DNA from: Spironucleus salmonicida
Taxonomy: Eukaryota > Fornicata > Diplomonadida > Hexamitidae
Assembly (NCBI GenBank): GCA_000497125.2
Contig: CM035322.1
Location: forward strand, 194,001-258,000
Reading direction: 5' to 3'
Length of the DNA stretch: 64,000 nucleotides
Both the position numbers and the translations under genes were made by a program. Below the pieces are notes generated by a model that had not been told where the DNA came from, ran no database searches, and saw only the letters and a list, made by a program, of their open reading frames with translations. Shown here one piece after another: positions 47,477 through 59,162 of the stretch (position 1 is the first letter of the stretch; each line of letters begins with the position of its first letter).

Positions 47477-49858
47477 ATGTTTCAGACTAAAGTTAAGTAA
47501 GATTATATCTAGTATGTTCAAAATACTGATTTTTAAACTTAGTGGTTAGAATAAACATTATAAGAATTAGGTAAATCCAATGGTGAATTTGAGTCAGTTA
47601 AGTATTCAGGAAACTTATTTGCAATAAATGCTGCAGTTGTATAAGTATTCAGCATACTAAGAACTGATATCTTAGAACCTATTTAGTACGATAGACTTTT
47701 TATGTAAATAAAAGATTTTATTTAAAAATTGTATGAATTTTATAAAGCATGTTGCTCAGATTCATCTCCAGTATAAGGAAAGCACGACCCAATTAGACTT
47801 TACAATGAGATGTCACTAGTATCTAAAGTAGTTCCTAGAGTCTATATGATAAGTATTATTGGTAGAATTCTATGTGAAAGGGTTCAAGAGAAAATAAGTA
47901 TTATTTAACGCTCTAAAAAACTCACAAAATCCCAAAAATAAGAAATAGTTATGCTCTAGAAATCGTAAGATGATATTATAACAGATATTTCGTCATAAGC
48001 TCATGGTATTTAGAATCCTATAATTTTAATTTTCTTTAGAAATTACTTAATTCAAACATTTACTTCTTCACCTAATGTTATATTTGAAAATTTAACAGAA
48101 ATGAATCGATTTTATGCCAGAACTTAATTTGATCCAGCACGAACTGCAGCTGAAGCACGTAGAAGAGATGATCGCCGCACTTTTCTTGGAAAAACTATTG
48201 CAGATGGATTTTCTAATTTTCTTATAAATTCTCAAAATTGTGCAGAAATTCTTCCAAAGGTACTTTAGGAAATTACATAATCTACAGATAATCTTGCATA
48301 AGTTTAAATACTCAATGCAGCTATCTCACAAATGCCAGTTTCGCTAATTCTATAAAATTTACAGATTCTTTTAGATCAAATTACTACGAATATAATCGGT
48401 ACAGGTGCATTTCTATAGTGTATAGAGAAAATATATCAAAATATTGAATAAAATAATTACGAAATCATTTGCACAGCAGGGATGAAGCTAGCTAAATTAA
48501 TAGTCAATTAGTACTATATAGATGAACACGAACTAACCAAGCTTTTAGCTTTAGGTGGCGGAGTTAAATCTAATTTATCACCCTGGATCTCAATATTATC
48601 ATATCTAATGTAAATTGGCACTCGAATCTGGCCAGACGATTTAAGTAAAATTAGTTTTGCTTTTGATTTAATATTGTAAGTTCTTTATCCAGAAATGGAT
48701 GATTTTGTAAACGAAATAGCTCTTGGAATTGATGAAAATGCTATTTGTTTTATTGAAGAGGAAAAATTATAGTCTTAGAAAGAACGTAAAATGAATTTAA
48801 ATGACTTTGGAAAACGTAAAATGAGTGGGAAAGACGAGATTTCTATTATTCAGCTAATGGTTGGCCCTTTAAGTTACTTAGATGCATCACTGATAGTTCC
48901 ATATTGTATGTTGGCACCTATGGTAGTTTTACGTGAATCAGTAGAAAAAGAACGAAAAATAGAATTTTGTGTTGAATTAGCAAAATAAATTATTATTCTA
49001 AATCTTACAGATGAAGATTTTTTAGTTTAATAAGAGGCACATGAAAATTAAGGTAGAAATGTTGTTTAAATTTGTTCAATACTTACCACTTCACATTCTT
49101 TTATTTTTGCTCAGCTTTTGCATAAAATTCATGGCTCAAAATAAGTGTATCAATTGTTAATAAATTCTGAAATTATACTTTCTGAAACTGCTTCGACTGA
49201 TATTACTCCTGCTTTGTTTTTCACACTCTTGCGTGATAATTATGCATCAGAAGCACTATTTTCTCTTAATTACTTACCATCTTAAAATGTTTAGTAAATA
49301 GTATTTTTAAATCTTTAAGCCGCTCGTCTTTCTGCCGATACATTTAATTTCATTCGTAACGCATTTGAAGCATTTGAAATTTGTGCAATTAGCAGCCAGC
49401 AAAATACTCTTATATCACTTTTTGTTAATAAGCTTATGGAGATAGATTTGGGTGGGGAAGCTTAATGCATTGTGAGCCGTCTCGTGGCTGCAGCGTGCAA
49501 TTTACTATAACGTGAGTAACGCTGTGTCGCATTGTCGAAAGTTGTCGTTTTATGTCGAAAAATTGATATTGAAAGTGCTGAACTAATTGATAAATGTAAA
49601 GAAATGAGCTTGAAATGGGGTAGTTTTGTTGAAATTGAATAAATGAAAGTAATATTGGGGGAAATTGAAGTTGAGAGAGTAGTTTTTGAAGGTGGATAAG
49701 ACGACTAAACTTAGATACTTGAGAACTCAGAAGGGAATAATCAAATTGAGGAAAAAACTAAAGTAGGTGAAGAGGTTTAAGTGGAAAATTAACATGTGGA
49801 AGAAGAGATTTATGAGATTGAAGAAGTAATCGAAGAAATAGAAGAGATCGAATAGTGA
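47477..49858 (+). CDS. VPS35: VPS35-like retromer subunit, 793 aa
   Basis: ATG 47477, TGA 49856-49858; the length nearly equals that of human VPS35 (796). The N-terminal region ends in VVPRVYMISIIGRILCERV, matching the conserved PRLYL element that contacts VPS26. A long alpha-solenoid follows (LSPWISILSYLMQIGTRIW; LNAAISQMPVSLILQNLQ), including the region that binds VPS29 in the last third (NTLISLFVNKLMEIDLGGE). The C-terminal tail is strongly acidic (EEIYEIEEVIEEIEEIEQ). VPS35 is the retromer scaffold that recycles cargo from endosomes. The gene is convergent with alpha-tubulin, with 39 nt between stops. Confidence 0.75.
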
Positions 49859-49897
49859 TATGTTGGGAATTTGTTTAAAGTGAAATAGATGAATTAA

Positions 49898-51256
49898 TCA
49901 GTAGTCTTCTTCACCACCTTCACCTTCCCCGTCAGCAACGGTATCCTGGCCGATTTCTTCATAATCCTTCTCGAGAGATGCGAGATCTTCACGGGCTTCA
50001 GAGAATTCACCTTCTTCCATACCTTCACCAACATACCAATGGACGAAAGCACGCTTTGCATACATGAGGTCAAAGTTATGATCCGTTCTGGACCAGACTT
50101 CGGCAATAGCAGTAGAGTTGGAGATCATGAGGACAGCACGCTGAACCTTGGCAAGATCACCACCAGGGATAACGGTGGGTGGCTGATAGTTGATACCAAC
50201 CTTGAAACCAGTAGGGCACCAGTCAACAAACTGGATGGTACGCTTGGTCTTGATGACGGCAATAGCAGCGTTGACATCCTTGGGAACGACGTCACCTCTG
50301 TACATCATGCAGCATGCCATGTACTTACCATGTCTGGGATCACACTTAACCATCATGTTTGCGGGCTCGAAAACAGAGTTAGTGATTTCAGCAACTGTGA
50401 GCTTCTCGTGATAAGCCTTCTCGGAAGACACAAGGGGAGCAAAAGAGCAGAATGGGAAATGGACACGAGGATAAGGTACTAAGTTGGTCTAGAACTCTGT
50501 CATATCAACATTAAGAGCACCATCGAAACGGAGAGAAGCAGTCATACCAGAGATCATCTGGGCGACAATTCTGTTGATGTTGGTATAAGTGCAACGCTCG
50601 ATGTCGAGGTTACGATGGCAGATATCATACATGGCTTCGTTATCAATCATGAAGGCACAGTCGGAGTGTTCAAGCATGCAATGGGCAGCGAGAACAGTGT
50701 TGTAAGGTTCAACTACTGAGACGGCAATGGAGAGAGAAGGATAAATGACGAACTCGAGCTTGGTTTTGCGACCATAATCAACAGAGAGTCTCTCTAGCAG
50801 TAGAGAGCCTAGACCAGAACCAGTACCACCACCGAAAGAGTGGTGGAGCATGAAGCCCTGGAGACCGGAGCAGTCGTCAGCGAGCTTTCTGAGTCTGTCG
50901 AGGACGAGGTCGACGACTTCCTTACCAACAGTGTAGTGACCACGGGCATAGTTGTTGGCTGCGTCTTCCTTACCGGAGATGAGTTACTCAGGGTGATATA
51001 TCTGTCTATAAGCACCGGCACGAACTTCATCTACGACGGTGGGCTCGAGATCGATGTAAACGCAACGGGGTACGTGCTTACCAGCACCAGTCTCAGAGAA
51101 GAAAGTGTTGAAAGAGTCTTCGGCGACACCGATGGACTTGTCAGAAGGCATCTAGCCGTCCTGGTGGATACCGTGTTCAAGGCAGAAGAGTTCCCAGCAG
51201 GAGTTACCCATTTGGACACCAGCTTAACCACAATGAATATTTATAACTTCCCTCAT
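49898..51256 (-). CDS. Alpha-tubulin, divergent isotype, 452 aa
   Basis: ATG at 51256 ([13 protein letters not shown]), TGA at 49898. Diagnostic elements include GGGTGSG (GTP-binding loop), [28 protein letters not shown] and the ending GEGGEEDY with C-terminal Tyr. Lys40, the acetylation site, and the catalytic Glu of the alpha T7 loop region (NVDMTEF) are kept. Four conserved glutamines (HCGQAG, DGQMP, PEQLI, EFQTN) are written TAA or TAG, which proves the code. The sequence departs from standard isotypes at normally invariant places, for example [12 protein letters not shown] instead of CRRNLDIERPTY and [15 protein letters not shown] in the middle domain. Its coding GC is much higher than that of its neighbours, as expected of a highly expressed gene. 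Confidence 0.95.
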
Positions 51257-52136
51257 GGTAATTTGAAGGAAAGGAAATTTTGCAAGTTTTATAGTTTGCG
51301 CGTTTGTTTTAGACTAAATTTAGACATGCATATAATAAATTCAATAGAATTTCTGGTAAACTGAAGATATATATTGTTGCATATAAAACTTTTATAAAAA
51401 TTTATCATTTTTCCATATAAAAATTGTGTTTTTTTAATATTAATATGCTAAATCGTAATTTTTAGTGTAACTCTATACTAGAGCTATAATTACTAAAATT
51501 CAATTATAAAGAACAAAATTGTATACAATTTATTTTAATCTATAAATATATTGGTTAATATTCAAATATATAAAAAGAATATATGTTGAATTTCTAATTT
51601 AGTATCAGTTTTTATTTTTGCTTATATATAAATATTTTATAATAAAGTAAGATATTAGCATCTATTTATATGACATATAAATTATAACTAATATTTTATT
51701 TGATATTAAGAATACTTATAATAAGAATATGTTGTTGGAGATTAAATGAACATATATTACTACTTATAAAAATCAAACTATTTTACATATTAGAATTAAT
51801 AAATTTTACGAATAAAAGGAATATCTGCTGTTATTCAATATTTGATTACCATTATTTGCAGATAATTTCCTAGCTATACAATTAAATAAGTGAAAATTAC
51901 GACTATTTATTAAAATCTATTATATTTGGAAAACAATAATAACATACATATTTATAAATAATATTATATCATATTCTTTGGTTATATTTCTATATAATTA
52001 ATGATGTAATTTATTTATAAACGCATTTAGTATTCTTAGTTATTCATTAAATTTATGAGTCTTGTTTAATTTAAAGTACATTTTATTATCTAATAGGAAA
52101 ATTATTACTAATTTATATTTAAAGTAATAAAATTAA
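51257..52136. other. AT-rich gene-free stretch, includes alpha-tubulin promoter
   Basis: About 880 nt of extreme AT content upstream of alpha-tubulin. A plus-strand open frame runs from inside the tubulin gene to about 51364, but it is the antisense shadow of tubulin. No other coding frame. The proximal ~150 nt presumably drives tubulin transcription; no TATA-like or conserved element can be singled out in such AT-rich DNA. Confidence 0.45.
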
Positions 52137-52829
52137 TCATTATAGTAACAATTCTAATTATTAAATATCAACTTAATTCGCCAATAACCCATTATTAAGA
52201 TAATCTAATCTCCTATGCTTCTCTTATATAAGTTCTTCGAAAATATCATTCATCATGATTGTATCAACTGTCTATGGAGTTACAGCCTCCGTTAATCCTA
52301 TAATTAATGAATCGTAACATAATCTATTGTTTAAATACTTAGCAGTATCTTCAGAATTACAAATTATTTACTGAAGGAACTAATGTATATCAAAATCTAC
52401 AGAAAGTCCTAAAAGTGGTTATAAACCAGCTTTAAACTAGGAAAGCCGGTTAAAACAAACAGTAGAAAAATGAAATGCATATTTTATCTTAGTTTTGCAT
52501 TATCCTTGGTAGGCATCTAATGTTTAAAAAATATAATCGACTAAAGAAATATCTGTGAATGGTTTGACATTAGGATGTGTAGCCTGAGAAGATAATAACC
52601 CTAATGTAGGAAATTTATAAAGCATTAAAAGTTGACCTACTTCCTCTTCGTGTAATTAAAATTTAGGGGCTATCGTTTCCGTATTTTATAATTATTTTAC
52701 AAATTGAACGTATTCTACTGGAACTGTCTAGATTAGTATTTTTGCACACTATTATTTGGAATCTATAGCAGTGAACAGTTTCCAGTCAGTAGTTGAGTAT
52801 ATTAAATTTCTCTGCAGGAATCTCCTCAT
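52137..52829 (-). CDS. Hypothetical protein, 230 aa
   Basis: ATG at 52829 (MRRFLQRNLIYSTTDWKLF), TGA at 52137, fully open with TAA/TAG as Gln. The protein is largely helical and soluble (LHEEEVGQLLMLYKFPTLG; SLVDYIFQTLDAYQGQC; YLNNRLCYDSLIIGLTEAV). No signal, membrane span or known motif. It precedes the 138-residue coiled-coil gene by orientation, both on the minus strand and 67 nt apart. No function proposed. Confidence 0.65.
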
Positions 52830-52896
52830 CAAGTATATGTAATAAAGTCAAAACAAAAAATAATTATATTATTATTATATATTAAATAATATTTTA

Positions 52897-53313
52897 TCAA
52901 TCTATATCTTGATCAGGATCAGACATTTCATTAAGAGCAGTTTCTATTTCATTGTCTAATGTATCTAATTCAAATATTTTAACTTCATCTTCTTTATCCT
53001 CCTATTTTAATTCTAAAATTTACTCTGCCCGTTCAACGTTATCCAATATCCTTTCAATTTCAATTTATTATTTTAGGAGTTTATCTCTTTATACAAAAAT
53101 TGTTTCCTTAGCATCTTAAAGTTCTTTCAGATGTGCTTTGAAATCTGGGGCTTTAATCTCTGAATTAAGCGCATTTTTTAAAATATCATTACCGTTTTAA
53201 AAAGCGTTTTCAGAAGGATTTTATGTTATTTTAATATTTTACTATACTTTTTCAGCAAACTCTTGAGCTTCTTGCTTAAATTACGCTAGTTTATCTTCGA
53301 AATTATCTGCCAT
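52897..53313 (-). CDS. Small acidic coiled-coil protein, 138 aa
   Basis: ATG at 53313 (MADNFEDKLAQFKQEAQEF), TGA at 52897. A central coiled coil (HLKELQDAKETIFVQRDKLL; QIEIERILDNVERAEQI) is followed by an acidic C terminus (NEMSDPDQDID). It starts 163 nt from the divergent SAS-4/CPAP-like gene. Proteins of this size and build include prefoldin-like and ciliary complex subunits, but nothing specific is recognised. Confidence 0.65.
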
Positions 53314-53476
53314 TAAATTACTAAATTATTACAGTATATAAATGAATTAATAATCAATTTAAAAATTAACTTTTGCCTTTAAATTTATAATTAATATTGT
53401 ATATAATTATAGTTATTATTAAAATATAATTATATAATTCTATATAATATAAATACATATATTAGTGAATTTTAAA

Positions 53477-55120
53477 ATGGACTTTGGCTCAGATTCTGAT
53501 ATTGATGATTTCTTAGCCTTAGAAAAAGAAATAAGAAACGAACCAGCCCATAAATTAGAGGAGTTTGCTCGAATGTTTAAAACAAAATCGCCAGGTTAAG
53601 ATGCATTCGGGGACCTAAATATTTTAGGGTAAGATACACCAATAACGCATCAAAACGAAGATTCCTACTAGTTTGATCATGCTGAATCTGATTATGTTCA
53701 TCAAGAGTCTAATAAGAACCATATTAACGACTCCCTAAACGATTCTCTGAACTCACATTTAGACGCCTCTGCAGTTAACTTCAAGCAGAAAATCGAGGAT
53801 AACAAGCCAGTAGTCCTCAATGATATCTCGCGGAAAGTACTCAAAAAGCACCTTTAAGCGCCAAAAGAAGTACCACCTACTGAGGTAGATTTCGACGTCC
53901 AACTCAAGCAAATTGATGGCGAAATCCAGAAGTACCAGTCTCTAAACCGTTAAATTCAAGAAGAAAAGCGGAATCTTAAACTCGACTACGACGGCCTTTT
54001 CCGCAAATTAGAAGCGGAAAAACTCGACTTTGCAGCATTTCGCAAACGCGAATAGGCTGACTTAAAGCGGTAAAAGTAACTTCTGGAAGATGCTCGTCAG
54101 GCGAGATAACAGAAGGATAAAGTTTCTGCAACGCTAGAGTAGTAGAACAAAGCTCTAGCGGACCAGATGACGTCGCTAAAATAAGATATGAAGCGCTAGC
54201 AAAATGCCGCGAAAACGTAGGTCGATGGTGTGCGTTTAAAGCTTGAATAACAAATTTAAGCCAATTAAGAGTTGGTGGTGAAGCTTGAAATTCAGGACAA
54301 ACAAATTCCGCAGCTGAAATAGCTGCAAAAGGGTGGATAGCAGAATAACTAGGCGAAAATCTAGGAACTAAATTCTATAATTTAAGATCAAAACGATCGC
54401 ATAATGCTTCTATAGTAGGATTTACAAACTGAAAAATCACTCAGTTTGCTTAACAGATAAAATACTAAGGAACCTGTGAAGGTCGAAAGTTTCAAATTAG
54501 AAGCTAAGAAGGAGCCAGGTTTGACTAAATCTATTTTTAAGACAGTTGAGTAAACATAAAATAAAGCAGTAAAAAACGATAATGGTCCACCAAAAACTCA
54601 TATTTCAACTTAAAAGAAGAGTGGAGGGTTTGTCGATAGGAAGAATTTTCAAAACATACCATTCTTTGAAAGCTAGGAGCTATTTGATCAATTTAATAAC
54701 GATTTGGAATAATATATAGATAGTAGTGTAGTTGTATCCTCCAAAAAGCTATCAGATCGCGAGGAATTTGCTTATAAATCAGGAGCGAAGCGCTTTATAT
54801 TTAAAAACGGTACTGAAAAAATTGTGCTACCTGATGGAATTACTGATATTTAGTTTGATAACGGTGACATAAAACGAGTGGAACCTTCTACAAGCGGTTA
54901 AATTAGTATCTATTTTTATGCAGATGTAGGCACTTTATTTACTTAGCTTCAAACTACTTAAGGTATGGTAAAAGTGTATAGATTTTAAAATGACTAAATG
55001 GAAAAGCATTTTGAAGATGGAAGAAAAATAGTGTATTACCCAGATGGTACAATGAAATATGTGTATACTGATGGTACAGAGAAAGCTGTTTTCCCAGATG
55101 GTGAAGTAGTTTATAACTGA
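53477..55120 (+). CDS. SAS-4/CPAP (CENPJ)-like centriole assembly protein, 547 aa
   Basis: ATG 53477, TGA 55118-55120. An acidic N terminus (MDFGSDSDIDDFLALEKEI) is followed by a long coiled coil (about residues 140-330) and a C-terminal G-box/TCP10 domain (about 445-547) made of short repeated beta-hairpins: FIFKNGTEKIVLPDG, IQFDNGDIKRVEP, HFEDGRKIVYYPDGTMKY and TEKAVFPDGEVVYN. The G-box of SAS-4/CPAP binds STIL/Ana2 and is needed to build centrioles and basal bodies. The protein is shorter than animal CPAP (1,100-1,300 residues), close to other protist versions. Codons in the coiled coil are GC-rich relative to the ends. Confidence 0.85.
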
Positions 55121-55151
55121 TGTGAAATATTTTTAAATACATATTTTCAAA

Positions 55152-55613
55152 ATGGAACCCTATAACATATTTATTTTTAAATTCTTTATAATATCAAACT
55201 GTATAATAATACAAATTATTCATCGCTCCACATTAATGTTTAATATCAAAGATTTATTATTTGTGTCTGACTTACCACCAACTTATTCACCTGTTGCTAT
55301 GGTTTGCTTTTCTACAACATCACCAGAGGCTCGTCAGCAAATTACTTACCTTTCTACGAAAAGTTTCCCTGCAAATATTATTTTTGCGACGTTAGACTCG
55401 GTATCTCAGATTACACAAATAGCTAATTCACACCCTAATTAATATTTTGCAACTGATAAGGACCAAAAACTGCGCGCATTTTTAGAGAGGAATGTCCCTA
55501 AACTTTAGGCAAGTTCGTTCACATTTATTTTAGTGAATAATAAGGTAGTATGGAAGGGATCAGTAGAAACTGATGATTTCGCTTACTGGATCGACCGTGT
55601 AAGTACGATGTGA
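55152..55613 (+). CDS. Thioredoxin-like protein, up to 153 aa
   Basis: Open from ATG 55152 to TGA 55611-55613; the internal ATG at 55236 (MFNIKDLLFVSDLPPTYSP) may be the true start, because the upstream 28 codons look like AT-rich leader or a hydrophobic targeting segment. The body has a thioredoxin-like order: VAMVCFSTTSPEARQQI (first strand and helix), ANIIFATLDSVSQI, and FTFILVNNKVVWKGSVETD, the final hairpin with 'G'. No CxxC pair. It follows the SAS-4-like gene by 31 nt. Assignment rests on fold-like spacing alone. Confidence 0.5.
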
Positions 55614-55695
55614 CGGTTTCTATTAAGGTAAATTATAAAAAAATGCTGTTTGTAATTTTACTTTTAGTTGTACTATTATATTATATTAATATAAA

Positions 55696-56121
55696 TCACT
55701 TATTAGATTTAGAACGTTTCAAATCAATGCATTCTCTTTTGCTTTTGGTTAAGTATTAAGGATAGAGCCTTTCAAAAACACATTAATTTAATGGCTCATA
55801 ATCAATAGAAGATTTCAGGCAGGCTAAATTTCGTTTAAAATTAACAGGCCGCTTTTTAGGCATATCTATGAACTAAAACTATGGAGTTTAATCAACTAAA
55901 GAATGAGTCAAAATAGAATCATGATGTGCATATTTTTGCAGTTTGTGAGCTTCCATATACAATTTTTCTCTATATTCTTTAAATCTTTTATTTTACTTTG
56001 GCTAAATAAACAATGTTTAGTCATAATACTTGTTAAACACTATATCAGTTGAATTAATCTTAGTCAGTGCCATACGGTCTTATACTGCTTAAAGTTATTG
56101 TAAAAAATGATTATCATTCAT
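55696..56121 (-). CDS. Hypothetical basic protein, 141 aa
   Basis: ATG at 56121 (MNDNHFLQQLQAVQDRMAL), TGA at 55696. Lys/Arg-rich and helical in its first half (NKRFKEYREKLYMEAHKLQ), with a less ordered C-terminal half (MPKKRPVNFKRNLACLKS; LTKSKRECIDLKRSKSNK). It is convergent with the thioredoxin-like gene and lies 70 nt downstream of another small basic gene on the same strand. No family recognised. Confidence 0.6.
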
Positions 56122-56191
56122 TTTAATTATATGTATATAATGATATGTAAAAATATTTTAAATAAAGTATCTAAAATCATTTCAGTTTTTC

Positions 56192-56596
56192 TCATACTAC
56201 ACGTCGCCATTTTCTAGCAGGCATGATTGGTAATCCTCCCGTTAACTTATGTTCTACTGCATCATGAAATTCACATTTTGCTTTGGGAGTAGAAATTTTA
56301 AACGTGATTTCTTAGGTGTTTTATAATTTTTAAGAACTTGTCGGAAATGCTACTGCATTAAATGAATAATCAAAAGGCTTGACAACATGCATAACAGTTG
56401 AGTTTGCACACCCATACTTAGTATTATAATTTTTTCGTTTCATCTCAATTTGTTTTTTCTCTTACAAAACTTGTTTCTATTACTCTCTAATTCTTTTGTT
56501 AAGGAATCGTTCTTAATATTAATTAAGAAATTACGACTCATATCTTTTTGTACCAAAATGTTTGTCAATTATTGTATACAATTTATCTTCTTGCAT
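56192..56596 (-). CDS. Hypothetical basic protein, 134 aa
   Basis: ATG at 56596 (MQEDKLYTIIDKHFGTKRYE), TGA at 56192. The frame is open further upstream, beyond 56734, but that part is antisense to the PUS7 gene, so the ATG at 56596, 61 nt from the divergent PUS7 start, is chosen. A basic helix (NKRIREQQKQVLQEKKQIEM) is followed by a more globular C terminus (FHDAVEHKLTGGLPIMPARK) ending KWRRVV. No family recognised. Confidence 0.55.
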
Positions 56597-56657
56597 TTGC
56601 GGAAATAAAGGGTTGTAGTATTTAGTATATAATATTGTGGATTTTTCTTTCCTTAAA

Positions 56658-58334
56658 ATGACTTTAATAAAATCTATCAATTCAGATTTTGTTGTTAGAG
56701 AACTAGATTTGCAAGGAAATCCAGAATAAATCAAAAACTATAGTGACCCATTTGAAAAGGAATTCTAAACGTTTTTAGCATTTTTATAACCTGGTTTCAA
56801 AATACCATTGATAGATCTAAAACCAATTCAATCTATTATTTCATCAGAAGATTATGAAAAGATGTCAAATTTCATCTAAAATTTTACCTTGAATACCACT
56901 CTAACTATCACAGCACCAGAGTCCAAACAAGATCGCACTACACTGCATATGTTTATAAAAAGTCTTCATATTCCAACAATAGAATCATCAACATCTAATA
57001 CAGAAATTATCATAGTTATACATCAGAAAATAAAACCACCAAAGATTCCAAATTCATAGCGATATCTCCATTTTACACTAGAAAAATCAGCTTTGGATAC
57101 AAATTCTGCTCTTGCTCTTCTTATTAAAAATCTACCATTTTATGCTAAGTATTTTACTATCAAAGATTTTACTTACAACGGGATTAAGGATAAAAGAGGT
57201 GTTACGAGTTAAAGAATTTGTGTCAAAAACAAGGATTCCTGGCCCTATTACTTCATTAATGCTGCATCTAAAGCATAAGAGCTCATGGTAGGTGATTTTG
57301 CATTTTCTGATGATTTTCTGAATCTCAATCAGCATTCTGGGAATGAATTCGAAGTGGTTTTTAGAAAATGTTAAATTAGCCTATTAAGCGAATTGGAAAA
57401 AATATCAAAATATGGATTTTCCAACAATTTTGGTCCACAAAGATTTGGTTCTTGTAGCATTAAAACAGATGAAATTGGGGCATCAATTGTTTAAAACAAC
57501 TTTGTTAAAGCTTTGAAATAAATAGTCATTAATAGCGTTTAGACGTGTAAAAATTATAATAACGAGTTCAATAATCTATAATTTGATTAATAATTTGATT
57601 TTTCACTTTAATTCGTTAATTCGGGAGAATTTGTTCGCGATGGTGGAAAAATTGTTAAAATACTGTAAGAAAAATTCAGTTAAAGTGATTTTACGAATTA
57701 ATAAGCCAGAGAAGTGCTAGAAATATGCCTTCCTCGTAATCTTTAAACTTTCTACTTTCACGCTTTTTAGAGTAAAATATTTAATTTTTTGACATCAAAA
57801 TTATCGAAAACACTTTAAATTGACGATTGTGTGTAGGGAAACTGTGGCTAAATTTTAAAGGTTCATGAGGGAAACATCGACCAATTTACAATTTTTGATA
57901 GGGTTCTCCCATTAATAGGTTTTAGCACATTCAAAACCACTCCAGAAATCTTTGGAAATAACAAAATGTTAACAGAAGTAAACATACTTTTGAAAGAGTT
58001 TGGAGTGGAATTGGAGACTTTTCCTTCATTTTCTAGGAATTTTTTGGCCCCCGGTGGTTGGCGTAAGGTCACTAATAAACCTGTGGGGATTGAAGTCTAG
58101 GTATTTTAGCATGATGAAATAATGGAAGAGTTTTATATCTAATAACGTAAGTTTAATAAAATATCAGATTCGGATTGTAATAGTTTAGTACATAAGAATT
58201 TGTCTATTATAGCTAAATTTAGGCTAGACAAGTCTGTCTACGCAACTGAATTGATTGGAGAAGTTTTAGGCGAAAGTTACGATCAGGAAAAATAAAAATA
58301 ATTAATGATCAGTTATGGGATCAATACTGAGTGA
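56658..58334 (+). CDS. PUS7: tRNA pseudouridine synthase, PUS7/TruD family, 558 aa
   Basis: ATG 56658, TGA 58332-58334. The signature FTYNGIKDKRGVTSQRICV is the TruD/PUS7 catalytic motif (GxKDxxAxTxQ; the Asp is catalytic), and GFSNNFGPQRFGS is the second signature (NYFGxQRFG). FVRDGG and the C-terminal LDKSVYATELIGEVLG ('LPxSxYATxxLREL') complete the family pattern. PUS7 modifies U13 of tRNAs and sites in mRNA and U2 snRNA. Length is typical (yeast 676, TruD 349). Together with the TruA-type gene at 1-320, the window encodes two unrelated classes of pseudouridine synthase. Confidence 0.9.
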
Positions 58335-59162
58335 TTGGATGTATTCAAATGTTATATGTTTTAGTATGATACATGAGTTTCAAGTAGTTGGATTTTTATA
58401 ATCTAATCAATATATCTTGGGAAGATAATAAAAAAGTATAGAACACTACTAAAGGTTAATTATATAATTTATTTTAGCTAACATATCTTTTAATATGTAT
58501 TTTCAAATTGTGATTAACTTAAAATAACATATGATTAAAATTTATCAAACAGATTGATTAAATTAATAAATAGACATTAATTTTTAAAGGATAGTTATCT
58601 TATATAATCAATTAATAAATCATATTAGTAAGCTTAATAAAACAACTGTTTGAAAATAAAACAGTAGATATAATGCTTTATTTGACTTATTTGTGCTAAT
58701 AAGTAACATTCACAAGCCTTTTATCCGCTTTATTAGCATATTATTAAATTTTTTTAATAATTTCAAACAGGATTACTACAAATTTATGTTTAATTATATA
58801 TTTTAAATTTAATTAAATTTAATATAGAGAATATCAAGATAATTGAGTACAAATTACAACAAGTTATAATTTAGAACTTAAATTCTAAATTATATTCTTA
58901 TTTTATTAAATAATTTTATGTAAGGAAATAGATTCTATCCAAGGTTCAATTTTAGCAAATTAATTTAAATCAGGATTAATTAGTAAAAACTTATACAATA
59001 TAAATGTATATATGCTGATAAAATAATAGATTACTTATAAATATGCATATATAAAAGTTTAGTTTACAGTAATAAATTATAATTGATTAAGTTAAATAAA
59101 ATTTGAAAATATCTAATAGTATTATATAATTATAATTATATCTATAAAGAATATATTTACAA
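58335..59162. other. AT-rich gene-free stretch
   Basis: About 830 nt, extremely AT-rich, between the PUS7 and Hikeshi genes on the plus strand. No coding frame, repeat unit or RNA-like structure is apparent. The right edge should hold the Hikeshi promoter. Confidence 0.5.

Noticed and set aside
50039-51364. Several long plus-strand ORFs
   Set aside because: All are antisense or out-of-frame shadows of alpha-tubulin, which is unmistakable on the minus strand.
56597-56734. Upstream extension of the 134-residue minus-strand gene through a TTG start
   Set aside because: The extension is antisense to the start of PUS7; an ATG at 56596 gives a normal divergent gap.
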